A DNA stretch of 44,414 nucleotides from an uncultured Nitrospina sp. (GCA_913045445.1 CAJWQP010000010.1:1-44414), one strand, 5' to 3'; shown: positions 16,428 to 25,697, counted from the first letter of the stretch. The notes: generated from the sequence alone by a model not told the origin. A program made the numbers and translations.

Positions 16428-16856
16428 ATGATAAACAGAAAACGGCAACAGATGTCAGATCATCCAGTAGATAAAAAAGCATTGAGAAGTTTTGGTTTCC
16501 TGATGGGCGGAGTGTTTTCTTTTATCGGAGCCATTCTTCTTTATAAAGGAAAAATGACGGCTGTCATGGTGTTCGGTGGGCTGGCGGCAGTATTTATTCT
16601 TCCGGCGCTGATTTGTCCCAGCCTGTTGGCGGGAGTGCATGCCAAGTGGATGCGGTTCGCGGAAGTTATAGGAGCCTTCAATGCCAAAGTCATCTTGAGT
16701 CTTATGTATATGATGGTTTTCACATTGTCACGCGCCATGCTGTTCGTGTTGAGAAAGGACCTCTTGCAAAGAAAGTTTGATCCCTCGCTCGATAGCTATT
16801 GGAGCGACCGCGAACCGATGGGCAATGACCCCAAACGCTACGAAAAACAGTTTTAA
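16428..16856 (+). CDS. SxtJ-like small membrane protein
   Basis: 142 residues from the ATG at 16428; an in-frame ATG at 16452 would remove eight residues and is equally possible, neither having a clear ribosome site. Two hydrophobic helices lie near residues 22-60, a third near 85-105. The C-terminal pattern LRKDLLQRKFDPSLDSYW followed by an acidic/basic tail matches the SxtJ membrane family. These proteins often sit by carbamoyltransferases and DUF5989 genes; neither is here. Function unknown. It lies 24 bases before the STAS gene and is probably co-transcribed with it. Confidence 0.65.
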   Translation: MINRKRQQMSDHPVDKKALRSFGFLMGGVFSFIGAILLYKGKMTAVMVFGGLAAVFILPALICPSLLAGVHAKWMRFAEVIGAFNAKVILSLMYMMVFTLSRAMLFVLRKDLLQRKFDPSLDSYWSDREPMGNDPKRYEKQF

Positions 16857-16880
16857 TGAATTCACAAGGTCTGGTAACGG

Positions 16881-17261
16881 ATGGAAAAAATTCATAAAGA
16901 AATCCTGGGATTGATGGGGGAAATAGATATCGACTGCTGGGACGAAAACGATCTCATTGTTGTCGATTTGAACGGTCAACTCGACATCTACAACTCCAAT
17001 GACATTCAGACGCTCGTCGATGCTTATATGCAGAGGGGGTACAAAAAGTTTGCCATCAACCTGGAAAAAGTAAGCTATCTGGATAGTTCTACCATCAGCG
17101 CGTTCATTCATTGCCACCGTGTGGTTGAAGAGGCCAGCGGCACATTCATGCTGGCAGGTCTTCATGGGGCTCCCATGGAAGTTTTTGAAATGGCAAAACT
17201 TCACGATATTTTTTCGATTTACCCCGATCTCACAGCCGCTCTCGACAGTCAATCCGACTGA
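16881..17261 (+). CDS. STAS-domain protein (anti-sigma-factor antagonist type)
   Basis: 126 residues, no signal peptide. The STAS core is clear: DLIVVDLNGQLDIYNSND, then KKFAINLEKVSYLDSSTISA, where the serine/threonine pair sits at the phosphorylation site of SpoIIAA-like proteins. Such proteins bind a kinase/anti-sigma partner and switch by phosphorylation. An N-terminal extension of about 25 residues carries an acidic stretch. No kinase or sigma factor gene lies nearby. Probably in one transcript with the SxtJ-like gene. Confidence 0.8.
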   Translation: MEKIHKEILGLMGEIDIDCWDENDLIVVDLNGQLDIYNSNDIQTLVDAYMQRGYKKFAINLEKVSYLDSSTISAFIHCHRVVEEASGTFMLAGLHGAPMEVFEMAKLHDIFSIYPDLTAALDSQSD

Positions 17262-17400
17262 TTTACATTAGCGATTACCCAAAAAACCATCACAATGAGT
17301 TAAGTATTGATCGGCTCTGGAACTGTGTTAATTTAATTAGGATAGCTTTGGTCCTATTTATAAAGAAGGCCTGGTGTTGTTAGCCGGAGGGATGGATTAA

Positions 17401-17904
17401 ATGAGAATTGCCCTGACAGTGGTTTTTGTTTTTTTGGTTCAAGCTCACTTCCTGATATTCAGTTTCGAGTCAAAGGCCGAGGGCGTTCCGGAGGAATACG
17501 CCCAGAGCAATAGCACGATTGACGACATACCCAAAGAACCGGGTTGGAAGTCTCCTGCTTACAGAGGCTGGGAGGTGTTGAGCATTCCGGGTCTTATCTC
17601 CACCTATTACGATCTCGATCTCGATGGTCAGTTGGACTATATGGTGACGCGAAAAATTTCGCGTAAAACGTCCTCTGAGGAAATCGATATGGCTCAGGCA
17701 ATAGATATTGCCCAGTATGATAACCTGGCGGTCTATTTTTCCAATCCGATAATCTATTTTGCCAACAAGTATCCTTTGTTTTATTGCAAAGGTCTGGACT
17801 ATCGAAAAAACTGTAGAAATATTTGGGTTGATATTTCGGAAGATGGATTGAATGGAAATGAAGAAGTGTACACATTATCATCACCGCTACAAAATGTTCA
17901 GTAG
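17401..17904 (+). CDS. Secreted protein of unknown function
   Basis: 167 residues with an N-terminal signal peptide or anchor (about 1-27) and a GGAGGG site before the ATG. The middle contains YYDLDLDGQLDYMVTRK, a short DxDxDG calcium-loop-like motif as in FG-GAP or EF-hand proteins. Two cysteines near residues 125-135 could form a disulfide. Its end overlaps the start of the cytochrome c/EB_dh gene by about 50 bases, suggesting translational coupling and a shared periplasmic pathway. Not recognised as a known family. Confidence 0.7.
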   Translation: MRIALTVVFVFLVQAHFLIFSFESKAEGVPEEYAQSNSTIDDIPKEPGWKSPAYRGWEVLSIPGLISTYYDLDLDGQLDYMVTRKISRKTSSEEIDMAQAIDIAQYDNLAVYFSNPIIYFANKYPLFYCKGLDYRKNCRNIWVDISEDGLNGNEEVYTLSSPLQNVQ

Positions 17905-19465
17905 TCGATCGGCCGTCTTCTGGGTTTTGGTCCTGGGGATGGTTTTTGCGTGCGCGACTGTGTGGGCGCATTCCGATGGAGTGTTTGACCAATCGGGAAC
18001 GCGAGAGCATGATGAAACTCATCAGGGTCACTCAGCCATGCCGGGAGCGGACCGAATGACTCTTGGCGCAACGGTGTACAAGCACATGTGCACTTTTTGC
18101 CACGGCGCTGATGGCAATGGGGGGGGTAAGGCGATGGCCTATCTCTACCCCTGGCCCCGTGATTTTCGCAAGGGAATTTTTAAACACCACACCACTCCCC
18201 CCGGATCGCTCCCACTTGATAAAGATATCTACCGGACCATACAGCGAGGTCTTCCCGGAACAGCCATGCCCGCGTGGGAGAACGCTCTTTCCGAAGAGGA
18301 GACCTGGGCCGTTGTTCAATACATCAAAGGATTCTCAGAACGGTTCAAACATGAAATCCCAAAACCTGAGATTGAGCCGGGTCCTGTTCCCCCCGTTACC
18401 CCTGAATCGATTGCGGCTGGAGAAAAACTGTATCAGGAGATGCGTTGCGCGGGATGTCATGGCACAGACCTGAGAGGTGAAGGGCCATTGGCTGAGCAAC
18501 TTTTCGATATCTGGGATCACCGGGTTTTCGTGTACGACCTTGTCAATCCCAATGCCTACAAATTCGGCTACGAGCCCAAAGACATTTACATGACATTGAC
18601 CACGGGAATCGATGGGACTCCCATGAAGAACTACAGTCATTTAACAGATAAGGAACGCTGGAATATGGCGGCCTTCCTGCATTCCAAATTGGGAAAAGAT
18701 CGTGTTCATGAATCGGGGTATGAGATTGACTTGCACTCCACGAAGGTGGAGGATGAAATTGTCCTTGATCCTTATCATGAGTTGTGGAGCAAGGTTCCGG
18801 AAAAGGTAGTACGCCTTATTCCGCTCAACGCGCGTAAGTCGCCCGTTACTCATATAAATATTCGCGCTGTGATAAACGATGATGCAGTGGCGTTCCGATT
18901 GGAGTGGGAGGACCCGGTTCCGGACCGAACTTCCAGTCGGCATCAGGATTTTAAAGATGCGGTCGCAATGGAATTTGCTCTGGGCAGTGTTTTGCTTCAC
19001 ACGCATGGACATAATGAACCCTTTTTTGGGATGGGCAACCGGGGGAAAGTGGTCAATATCTGGCAGTGGCGTGCCGACTGGCAGACAGAAATTGAAACTA
19101 AGGAAAAACTGGAATACGCCACAAAGGGAATGGATCTCGATGCCATGATTTTTGGTGGCGAAGTCAATCCTGTCGATTCACTTAATCCGTTTCGCGATGT
19201 TCCGGTTGAAGAGATGAATGCGGAAGGATTTGGTACTCTCACCCCCCAACCGCATACGAAGCAGAATGTGCTGGGCAAGGGAGTCTGGAAGGACGGACGC
19301 TGGTCGGTGGTATTTTACCGGACTCTTGATTCGCTGAATAAATGGGATAAGCAGTTCACGAACGATCAGCCGATTCTGGTAGCGTTTGCCATTTGGGACG
19401 GTTCTCAGCAGGACCGAAATGGCCGAAAAGTAATTTCCATGTGGCAAAGGTTGCATTTGCCTTGA
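17852..19465 (+). CDS. Dihaem cytochrome c fused to an ethylbenzene-dehydrogenase-type haem domain
   Basis: 537 residues. The first 40 or so are a long signal region; an ATG at 17894 would give a more usual signal peptide, but the site before 17852 looks better. Two class I cytochrome c domains follow with haem motifs CTFCHG (near 71) and CAGCHG (near 197) and methionine-containing loops. The C-terminal half has the pattern of the EB_dh domain (AVAFRLEWEDPVPD, DAVAMEFALG), which binds a b haem in gamma subunits of DMSO-reductase-family enzymes. It may be a gamma-type electron-transfer subunit of a nitrite oxidoreductase-like enzyme. No alpha or beta subunit genes are nearby, so partner and role are inferred. 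Confidence 0.8.
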   Translation: MEMKKCTHYHHRYKMFSSRSAVFWVLVLGMVFACATVWAHSDGVFDQSGTREHDETHQGHSAMPGADRMTLGATVYKHMCTFCHGADGNGGGKAMAYLYPWPRDFRKGIFKHHTTPPGSLPLDKDIYRTIQRGLPGTAMPAWENALSEEETWAVVQYIKGFSERFKHEIPKPEIEPGPVPPVTPESIAAGEKLYQEMRCAGCHGTDLRGEGPLAEQLFDIWDHRVFVYDLVNPNAYKFGYEPKDIYMTLTTGIDGTPMKNYSHLTDKERWNMAAFLHSKLGKDRVHESGYEIDLHSTKVEDEIVLDPYHELWSKVPEKVVRLIPLNARKSPVTHINIRAVINDDAVAFRLEWEDPVPDRTSSRHQDFKDAVAMEFALGSVLLHTHGHNEPFFGMGNRGKVVNIWQWRADWQTEIETKEKLEYATKGMDLDAMIFGGEVNPVDSLNPFRDVPVEEMNAEGFGTLTPQPHTKQNVLGKGVWKDGRWSVVFYRTLDSLNKWDKQFTNDQPILVAFAIWDGSQQDRNGRKVISMWQRLHLP

Positions 19466-19491
19466 ACTGGAGTATGGAATCGTTCTATAGT
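19462..19491 (+). promoter_or_regulatory. Candidate sigma-70 promoter of the NHL protein gene
   Basis: TTGAAC (19462-19467), 18-base spacer, TATAGT (19486-19491). It overlaps the stop of the cytochrome gene and lies about 85 bases before the next ATG. Confidence 0.5.
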
Positions 19492-19575
19492 GTAGGTCTT
19501 TCCCGAAAGTTCTCCCTGCTGTGGGGGTTTTGTATATAAATTTTTGTTGTGTAATTGTGTTTGGAGGTGTGTTGC

Positions 19576-21195
19576 ATGTCGGATGAAAATCAGGAACAGG
19601 AAGAAGACGCAAATCAGGAAGAAACTCTTGATTTGGTCGAGACAGATGATGATGCGGATGAGTTGGAGGTTGACGAGTCTGATGAAATAGATGAGCTGGA
19701 GGAAGTCGTTGAAGAGAAGGCTCCTGAGAAGGGCGCTTATCTGGTCATCGGTCAGGGTGAGTTTAATACCATAATGTCTAACCGGGGTGCTGATGATCCG
19801 GGGGATAATACGCTGTCGGCTCCGCAGGGCGTTTGTAAATTTGGCGATATGCTGTTTGTTTCTGACCGGGGGAACCACCGTGTTCTGGTATGGGATCAAT
19901 TCCCAGAAGAAAACGGCGAGCCTTCCAGTGTTGTTCTTGGTCAGGAAGATTTTGCAGACTGTCTGGAAAACAGGGGAATCACCACCACTCTTGATGAAAT
20001 GACTTCAGGACTGGGGGATGAAAATCTGGAGGGATTCACTATCAGTAAAGCGGAAGAGGATACCCTGTCCCAGCCTGACGGAATCAGTGTGATTGACGGC
20101 AAGCTTTATATCGTTGACTGTGGAAATCACCGTGTGGTTCGATGGAGTGGTCTTCCCTCAGAGGACGGCGAACCGCCAAATTTGGTGATGGGGCAGGACA
20201 ACCTTGACGAGAACGAGGCAAATCGTCAGGGATTGGTTGGATCGGGTTCCTTGTTTTTCCCAATGGGAATTTGTTCCGGCGATGACCAGCATGTTTTTGT
20301 TGCCGACAAAGACAACCATCGCGTGTTGATATGGAAAAAAGTTCCTTTCTCAGACGGTTGGAATGCAGATATTTCACTGGGACAGCCCGGTATGGACGAG
20401 CGGGATGCCAATCGAGGTGATTTTGATAATGTTCAGCAGGATACCCTGAGTTTTCCAACGGGGGTTTTCTTCGACGCAGAAAACGAGAAAGTCTTTGTTG
20501 TCGATCAAGGAAACAATCGAGTCCTTATTTGGAACAGTCTGCCAAGAGATACTGGTCAGCCGGCAGATGTGGTGGTGGGACAGAAAGACTTTGTTTCGCG
20601 AGGTCCTAATATGGGAAAAGGGGACAAGAGAGCTTCGATGGATTCATTGTATTTTCCGACCGATATAGTTGTGGGGCAAACAGGTATGTACGTCTCAGAC
20701 ACCGGTAACAACAGAGTGTTGTATTGGAAAGAAGTTCCAACAGAGAACGGTCAACCCGCCGATCTCGTATTTGGACAAACAAATTTTACCGATAAAAGCC
20801 CGAATCGATTCGCTCAGGCCAATGCCTCCACGTTAAATGATCCGCACGGATTATGGTTGGAGGAAGAAGAAAATCCGGAATGGGTTCCACCCGATGAGGC
20901 AGAGGAGGCAGGCGACTCTGAAGAGGTTTCTGAAGAAGCTTCTGCCGAAGAGGGCGCGGACGATAATGAAACGGAAGAGATTCCAGAGTATTTGTTCAAA
21001 CTCTTTATTGCCGACCGTGGAAACTCCAGAGTGGTTGTCTGGAATGAACTGCCCGTCATGGCAGGTGATGAGGAAGAGATAGAAGACAATGAGATTGACA
21101 TAGAGGATCCAAACCTTCTCATTGGCGAAGACGATGAAGATGATTATCTTGAGCAAGAGGAAGACAGCACACCAGAAGAACTTCCGTCAACTTGA
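19576..21195 (+). CDS. Acidic cytoplasmic NHL-repeat beta-propeller protein
   Basis: 539 residues from the ATG at 19576, chosen because TTGGAGG lies upstream; seven more codons are open before it. No signal peptide. Residues 1-50 are almost entirely Asp/Glu. Six propeller blades follow, each with the motif D-x-G/D-N-x-R-V-x-x-W (DRGNHRVLVW, DCGNHRVVRW, DKDNHRVLIW, DQGNNRVLIW, DTGNNRVLYW, DRGNSRVVVW) and a linker ending in GQxxF. An acidic insert splits the last two blades and an acidic tail ends the protein. NHL propellers bind proteins, sugars or RNA. Probably a scaffold. First gene of the accessory region; a strong terminator follows. Confidence 0.8.
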   Translation: MSDENQEQEEDANQEETLDLVETDDDADELEVDESDEIDELEEVVEEKAPEKGAYLVIGQGEFNTIMSNRGADDPGDNTLSAPQGVCKFGDMLFVSDRGNHRVLVWDQFPEENGEPSSVVLGQEDFADCLENRGITTTLDEMTSGLGDENLEGFTISKAEEDTLSQPDGISVIDGKLYIVDCGNHRVVRWSGLPSEDGEPPNLVMGQDNLDENEANRQGLVGSGSLFFPMGICSGDDQHVFVADKDNHRVLIWKKVPFSDGWNADISLGQPGMDERDANRGDFDNVQQDTLSFPTGVFFDAENEKVFVVDQGNNRVLIWNSLPRDTGQPADVVVGQKDFVSRGPNMGKGDKRASMDSLYFPTDIVVGQTGMYVSDTGNNRVLYWKEVPTENGQPADLVFGQTNFTDKSPNRFAQANASTLNDPHGLWLEEEENPEWVPPDEAEEAGDSEEVSEEASAEEGADDNETEEIPEYLFKLFIADRGNSRVVVWNELPVMAGDEEEIEDNEIDIEDPNLLIGEDDEDDYLEQEEDSTPEELPST

Positions 21196-21226
21196 TGGTG
21201 TAATGCTGATATAAATCAAGTCTATC

Positions 21227-21257
21227 AGGTCCGCACTTCGGTGCGGACCTTTTTTTT
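21227..21257 (+). terminator. Rho-independent terminator
   Basis: Perfect 10-bp stem AGGTCCGCAC/GTGCGGACCT with a TTCG tetraloop, then a T run. Follows the NHL protein gene. Confidence 0.9.
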
Positions 21258-21466
21258 GTTTTTTCAGGTCAGTATTATTTTTTTGGGGTGCCGGTGCGCA
21301 ACGAAACAATCCCCCCCGTATATTTAATAACCGGAACCTCCGTAGCAGACGAAGGAACACTTGTTAAAAAATCAACACTGGAAAAGCTCCTGTTTTTCTC
21401 ACAAAAACCCCCACCTTAACAATTGATGATTTACAGGGAATAGGGATTGAAATGAACAATTCAGGT

Positions 21467-21562
21467 TTAACTGTGGAAAAAATAATTGCCCTCAAACAAT
21501 TCCATACCTGTGATACCAACTGCAAATAAAACAGCTACAATTCCCATCACATCGTACAACAT
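21467..21562 (-). CDS. Candidate 31-residue membrane miniprotein
   Basis: An ATG at 21562 is preceded by a strong AAGGGGGTGA ribosome site and opens a 31-codon frame. One hydrophobic helix (MGIVAVLFAVGITGMELF) spans most of the protein; the C-terminus is polar. It sits alone in the otherwise gene-free interval 21258-21882, where nothing else was recognised. Single-helix proteins of this size often belong to respiratory or transport complexes. No family assignment is made. Confidence 0.45.
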   Translation of the reverse strand: MLYDVMGIVAVLFAVGITGMELFEGNYFFHS

Positions 21563-21882
21563 AAGCTCACCCCCTTTTATTTCCTTGAAAGCAGAACCCA
21601 TTTAATAACAAAGGTTTATTTTGGTCTGGTCAGCGCCCATAACCCTATGTGATCAATTAATATTATTTGCGCGACCTGCCTAGAATATAGGCCCTATTAG
21701 CTTACGGGACAAGGGGGTTCAGGGAATCTTATCCATGATTAGTGCTGGTAATTGTCCGACAGTTGAGGCTTTTGATTGGTTAAAATGGCAAGTACCCAAT
21801 TTGTGTTACAGGCAATTCAGGCCTGCGGGTTTGCAGGGGTGAAGAATTGGAAAATATTTTATTCAATCCGGGCGTGGCCTGG

Positions 21883-22902
21883 TCAGCCGCAGTATGGGGG
21901 GATGCCTTCCTTAACCCACGTTCCTGATTGTCCGCTTTTGAGGTTTTCCTGATTCTTCGCGATTCCTGCCAGCATTTTTTTACTCGATTCTTCAAACTTC
22001 GCCATGATTTTATCCGCTGTATCGCTTAGCAGGTTGCCGAATTTGGGTTGGCACTTTAAGTTCCCCACATCGCAACAGGGTGTCATGTCTCCTGTTTGTG
22101 TGATTGTCATGATGTCTATCGAACCTCTCGCGGCGGGGCAGTGGATCAGATAGGGGTCTTTGGGAAATGCCAGCGATGTCATGGATCGGTTTCCTGCCGG
22201 GTCTACTTTAAATGCTGGAAGCAGGCTCAGGCCCAAGGTGAATTTTTCATCGTGAGCGAACGCCTCGGTATCACCCATGTGATTTGTATAAATCGCTTCG
22301 TCGCAATCGGGTTGATTTTTCACCAGCCAGGAAACTTTGTCATCGTACACTTTCAATAGTTGAACAACATGACTGAAGTTTGATCCTTCTTTTGAGAAAA
22401 AGCTCATCAACAGTTCGATTTGTTTTTGCAGATGAGTCAGGTTCTCGAAGATAACGTTGACGATCATCCGGTTTTGTAGCGTGACCAGTTCTTTCAACAG
22501 CGGTTTTTGAAATTTCTCCCAGGCGGTGGGATACAGTGTGATGTCTGCCCGACCACCCTCTTTTAATATCTCAAGCAATCTTAACCAGCGTTTTGATGAT
22601 GTGGAATTCATTTCCAGATTGGTGTGCAGGCAAACAGAAGGCGTGGAGGTTTTGAATATTTTGAAAATTTCTACTATGTGCGGATTCTGCGTGGCTTCGC
22701 CTCCGGTCAGGTTGATTTCCTGCTGGGCGAGAGTATTGAGTACACCGATCTGACTGATTTTTTCGGCCATGATGCGGGCCTGGTCTGGAGTCATGTGCCA
22801 GTCGGATTTCGGGATATCAGCCAACGGTTCGTAGACATGACAGTCAACGCACTCATCTCTGTTATAGCGGTTGCAACTGGTTTCGACAAAAATACTAAGC
22901 AT
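21883..22902 (-). CDS. Radical-SAM-like protein with C-x7-C-x2-C motif (copy 1)
   Basis: 339 residues. The N-terminus carries C10, C18 and C21 (SCNRYNRDECVDCHVYEPL) where radical SAM proteins normally have C-x3-C-x2-C. A GGE motif at 67-69 (INLTGGEATQNP) matches the SAM-binding turn of the family, and HTNLE and DITLYP segments follow as in the barrel. The C-terminal region has a cysteine group (TPCCDVGNLKC) and a last cysteine (GIPPYC), which could hold an auxiliary Fe-S cluster. A close paralogue lies at 33819. Probably an Fe-S/SAM enzyme of unknown substrate. Last of four minus-strand genes (27497 to 21883). Confidence 0.7.
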   Translation of the reverse strand: MLSIFVETSCNRYNRDECVDCHVYEPLADIPKSDWHMTPDQARIMAEKISQIGVLNTLAQQEINLTGGEATQNPHIVEIFKIFKTSTPSVCLHTNLEMNSTSSKRWLRLLEILKEGGRADITLYPTAWEKFQKPLLKELVTLQNRMIVNVIFENLTHLQKQIELLMSFFSKEGSNFSHVVQLLKVYDDKVSWLVKNQPDCDEAIYTNHMGDTEAFAHDEKFTLGLSLLPAFKVDPAGNRSMTSLAFPKDPYLIHCPAARGSIDIMTITQTGDMTPCCDVGNLKCQPKFGNLLSDTADKIMAKFEESSKKMLAGIAKNQENLKSGQSGTWVKEGIPPYCG

Positions 22903-22942
22903 TGGATGATGGCGTGAAGATGAAATTAAATTTGGAAATAGA

Positions 22943-23043
22943 TCACCTCCCCCGGCCCCTCTACCCTGCGGGCACCTACGGCCTGCAAGGAGGAAAGAAT
23001 CAAATATCTCCTCCTCTTTCCAAGGGGAGGTTGGGAGGGGTAA
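22943..23043. repeat. GC-rich dispersed intergenic repeat, copy 2
   Basis: Inverted relative to the copy at 16266. Reverse-complemented it shares GGCCGTAGGTGCCCGCAGGG with GGCCGAAGGTGCCCACCGGG of copy 1, flanked by similar CCTCC/GGAGG blocks. It separates the methyltransferase and radical-SAM genes. Confidence 0.6.
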
Positions 23044-23079
23044 TATAATCTATCATTATAATAGAGAGATACTTCCCAT

Positions 23080-24462
23080 TCACCGGAAATTCATCACCAC
23101 GAATGAAACAGGTTCAATCGGCCCTTGAAACAGGGGAGTGTAATTTCGCTCTTCATATCCCAATTCCGCAAGGTCGGCTGAGACTTGCCCCACTTCGTTT
23201 TCACTCACATAGGCTACCGTGTCCGGAACACCATTGGCGCTCAAACTGTTCGCGAGTTCGTTGATTTGTTGACGCTGGGCGTTGGGAGTTCCCGGCATTG
23301 CAGGATACTCCATCTTGGACGCGTAAGGGCTTTGGTAAGCTTTATTTAAAGCGTGCAGTGTTTTGAGCATGAGAATATCTCTGTCCCATGGAGGCATGTC
23401 GGGTGCATCATTATGAGTCTGCACCAGTTCTAACACACTGATGACCCGGTCATGCAAATGTTTCCCCACATAGCGATGCTGGTATTCCTTTTCAACCGAC
23501 GTGTATCCAGTCGCCTTGCCCCAGTCGCCCAATAGTTCGAAATTCACCATGAAAGTGTATTGTCCGCCATAAAGATTGAAATAGGGTCGTCCTGAAAGAT
23601 TAAGTTCTTGCAGGGAGTACATGCCGTAATCCATTCCTGTGTACCCCAGTCCATCATCAGTGAGCAGGTGGCGTGCGCGTTCCAAGGTAGTCAGTGCGCC
23701 CAGGTTGATGGGGACGGGAGTCTCGTTTTCCAAATAATCGACATGGGCTTGTAATACATCTGCCTGAGGCCAGTCTTCTATGTCTACCCGCTGGTAGGTT
23801 CTTTCCCAGAAGATCAATGGCAAAACCTGAGGATAGTGTTTCAGCGAGTCGAGATTTTTTTCATTGAATAGTTTTGTGAACTGGTCGAAGTCCATTCCTG
23901 CATCATCAGGATCAATCAAGGGTTGCAGGTATTCTTCAAACAGAGAGGCGCCTTTTTTCAGTAGGACTTTTGTCGCCAAGTCGTCCCATATTTCGTTGGA
24001 GATAACTTTGTCCACCGTTTGCTTACGGAAACAATCCATAGAGTTCGCGTCAATTTGAATCGTGAAAAATTTTCCGGCGTGATTTTTTAGTCGCGGGTTA
24101 TTGCGTGCTCCCCTGAGGATTTCCATGGAGAAGTCGCATAAAATATAACGTGTGTGAGGGTAGACCTGTGCCTCGGTGTCGATTGATTGGAGATGGCTCA
24201 GAAAAGAACCCGCCAGGTTTCCATTGCCAACGCCCCATTCCATAACGAAGCGGGGCTGAGACTTGCTGGTTCGTTTTCGGGCTTGCTGGAAATAGTCTTC
24301 GGCTAACGCATGGGCGAGCCGATGGTCCTGACTGACGTAGGTTTGAAAATGGTTGTGGATACCCGGACCCTGAATGCCGTAGAAAATTTCGTTGACATGG
24401 GTCTGCCACTCATCGGCAGGTTTAAAATCGCCGAGAGGTAGAAGCCGGGCTTGAGAGTTCAT
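23080..24462 (-). CDS. MidA-like SAM-dependent methyltransferase
   Basis: 460 residues, no signal peptide. Residues ~75-175 have the class I methyltransferase pattern: MEWGVGNGNLAGSFL as SAM-binding motif I, then ILCDFSMEIL and KVISNEIWDD, close to the MidA family (which methylates an arginine of a respiratory complex I subunit in mitochondria). The remainder, about 270 residues, has no recognised domain. In this cluster it could modify a neighbouring protein, but this is inference. It starts 28 bases after the TPR gene stop and is probably co-transcribed with it. Confidence 0.6.
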   Translation of the reverse strand: MNSQARLLPLGDFKPADEWQTHVNEIFYGIQGPGIHNHFQTYVSQDHRLAHALAEDYFQQARKRTSKSQPRFVMEWGVGNGNLAGSFLSHLQSIDTEAQVYPHTRYILCDFSMEILRGARNNPRLKNHAGKFFTIQIDANSMDCFRKQTVDKVISNEIWDDLATKVLLKKGASLFEEYLQPLIDPDDAGMDFDQFTKLFNEKNLDSLKHYPQVLPLIFWERTYQRVDIEDWPQADVLQAHVDYLENETPVPINLGALTTLERARHLLTDDGLGYTGMDYGMYSLQELNLSGRPYFNLYGGQYTFMVNFELLGDWGKATGYTSVEKEYQHRYVGKHLHDRVISVLELVQTHNDAPDMPPWDRDILMLKTLHALNKAYQSPYASKMEYPAMPGTPNAQRQQINELANSLSANGVPDTVAYVSENEVGQVSADLAELGYEERNYTPLFQGPIEPVSFVVMNFR

Positions 24463-24489
24463 AGGAGAGGTTTCTCATCCCAATCGGGA

Positions 24490-25581
24490 TCAGGAGTTCA
24501 GTTCTTCCAGGCCAGCATCGCCTTTTTCGAGGTTGCCGCCGGAAGCAAGTTGGCCGGAAGCGGAAACACCTCCCGGAATATTGCTTTGCTCCTCGGCTTG
24601 AGACTCCTGATGCATCAGACTTTCATATTTTTTATAGGCTTCCTGCGCATCGTCCATTCGTCCGACTTCTTTATAGCAGTTATAGAGATTCAGCCAACCC
24701 AGGGCATCGCCTTTGTTCATCGAGGTGGCCAGTTTGAATTCTTTGATCGCTTTTTCCAGTCTTCCGACAGTTGCGTATAGACTGCCAAGGTTGGTGTGCG
24801 GCAGAGAATAATCCGGGTCGATCTCGCTGGCTTTCTGAAAAGCCTTTACCGCTTCATCGATCATGTTCTGAGCTGAGTAGCAACTTCCCAGGTTGCAGTA
24901 GGCTTGAGGATCTTTTTCATCCAGTTCCACAACGCATAAGGCATGGTTGAGCGCTTCATCATAATTTTCGGCATTAAAGTAAGCCGTGCTCAAAGCGGAT
25001 CGCAGTTCAAGGTCTTCGGGAGAAAACATCAAAATCTTTTTGAGGACCTGAATCTCTTCATCATACTTTTTTTCCATATCGTAAGCTGCCGCAAGGTTGG
25101 CGTAGCCCAGTCGGTCCATCGGGTCGATTTCGATCACGCGTCTGAAACAGCGGGTCGCACTTTCAAACATATCCTTGAGCATGAAAACGCCGCCCAGATT
25201 AAAATGAACCTCCAGGTCTTCAGGAAGCAGTTCCGATGCACGTGAGAGTTCACGGATCGATTCGTCTTCGTGGTTGCACATCCCGTAAGCGGTTCCCAGC
25301 AATTTATAGGCAAGCCCGTTTTGGTTGTCCCGGCTGATAATTTGTTTGAGTTGTTTGATGGCTTCATCAAGTTCCCCGCCATCCATGAAAAGTCTTCCTA
25401 ACTCCAGTTGCAGATCAACATTATCCGGGTCAGTTTTTAATTCTTTACGGACCTGGCGGACTCGCTTCGAAATAGCCATCTCACGCTTGGTTTCTTCCGG
25501 ATCGCGTACACCCAGTTCCTCAAATATTTCAGGGTCAATTTTCATCGTGACCCAATCGGCTCCTTTTCCTCCTTCGCCCAT
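24490..25581 (-). CDS. Cytoplasmic TPR protein
   Basis: 363 residues of about eight consecutive tetratricopeptide repeats (for example GLAYKLLGTAYGMCNHEDES, QAYCNLGSCYSAQNMIDEAV and LPHTNLGSLYATVGRLEKAI) between residues ~55 and 325, with a polar tail. No signal peptide or membrane segment. TPR solenoids bind partner proteins. Genes for a B12-type radical SAM protein upstream and a methyltransferase downstream are on the same strand, so it may dock a substrate for them. An ATG 12 codons in (MKIDPEIF) is an alternative start. Confidence 0.85.
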   Translation of the reverse strand: MGEGGKGADWVTMKIDPEIFEELGVRDPEETKREMAISKRVRQVRKELKTDPDNVDLQLELGRLFMDGGELDEAIKQLKQIISRDNQNGLAYKLLGTAYGMCNHEDESIRELSRASELLPEDLEVHFNLGGVFMLKDMFESATRCFRRVIEIDPMDRLGYANLAAAYDMEKKYDEEIQVLKKILMFSPEDLELRSALSTAYFNAENYDEALNHALCVVELDEKDPQAYCNLGSCYSAQNMIDEAVKAFQKASEIDPDYSLPHTNLGSLYATVGRLEKAIKEFKLATSMNKGDALGWLNLYNCYKEVGRMDDAQEAYKKYESLMHQESQAEEQSNIPGGVSASGQLASGGNLEKGDAGLEELNS

Positions 25582-25697
25582 AATCTTATAAAACTCCCGT
25601 AATGTTAGCGGTTAATCTATCTGTGTAAAATGGATGCGGTTGATTTTAGGGGATATCCCGGAGGCTGTCAAGGCATCTCGGGCGGAAGGGGTCTGCC

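Noticed and set aside
16213-16431. 72-codon frame after phnC
   Set aside because: It is made almost entirely of the GC-rich repeat.
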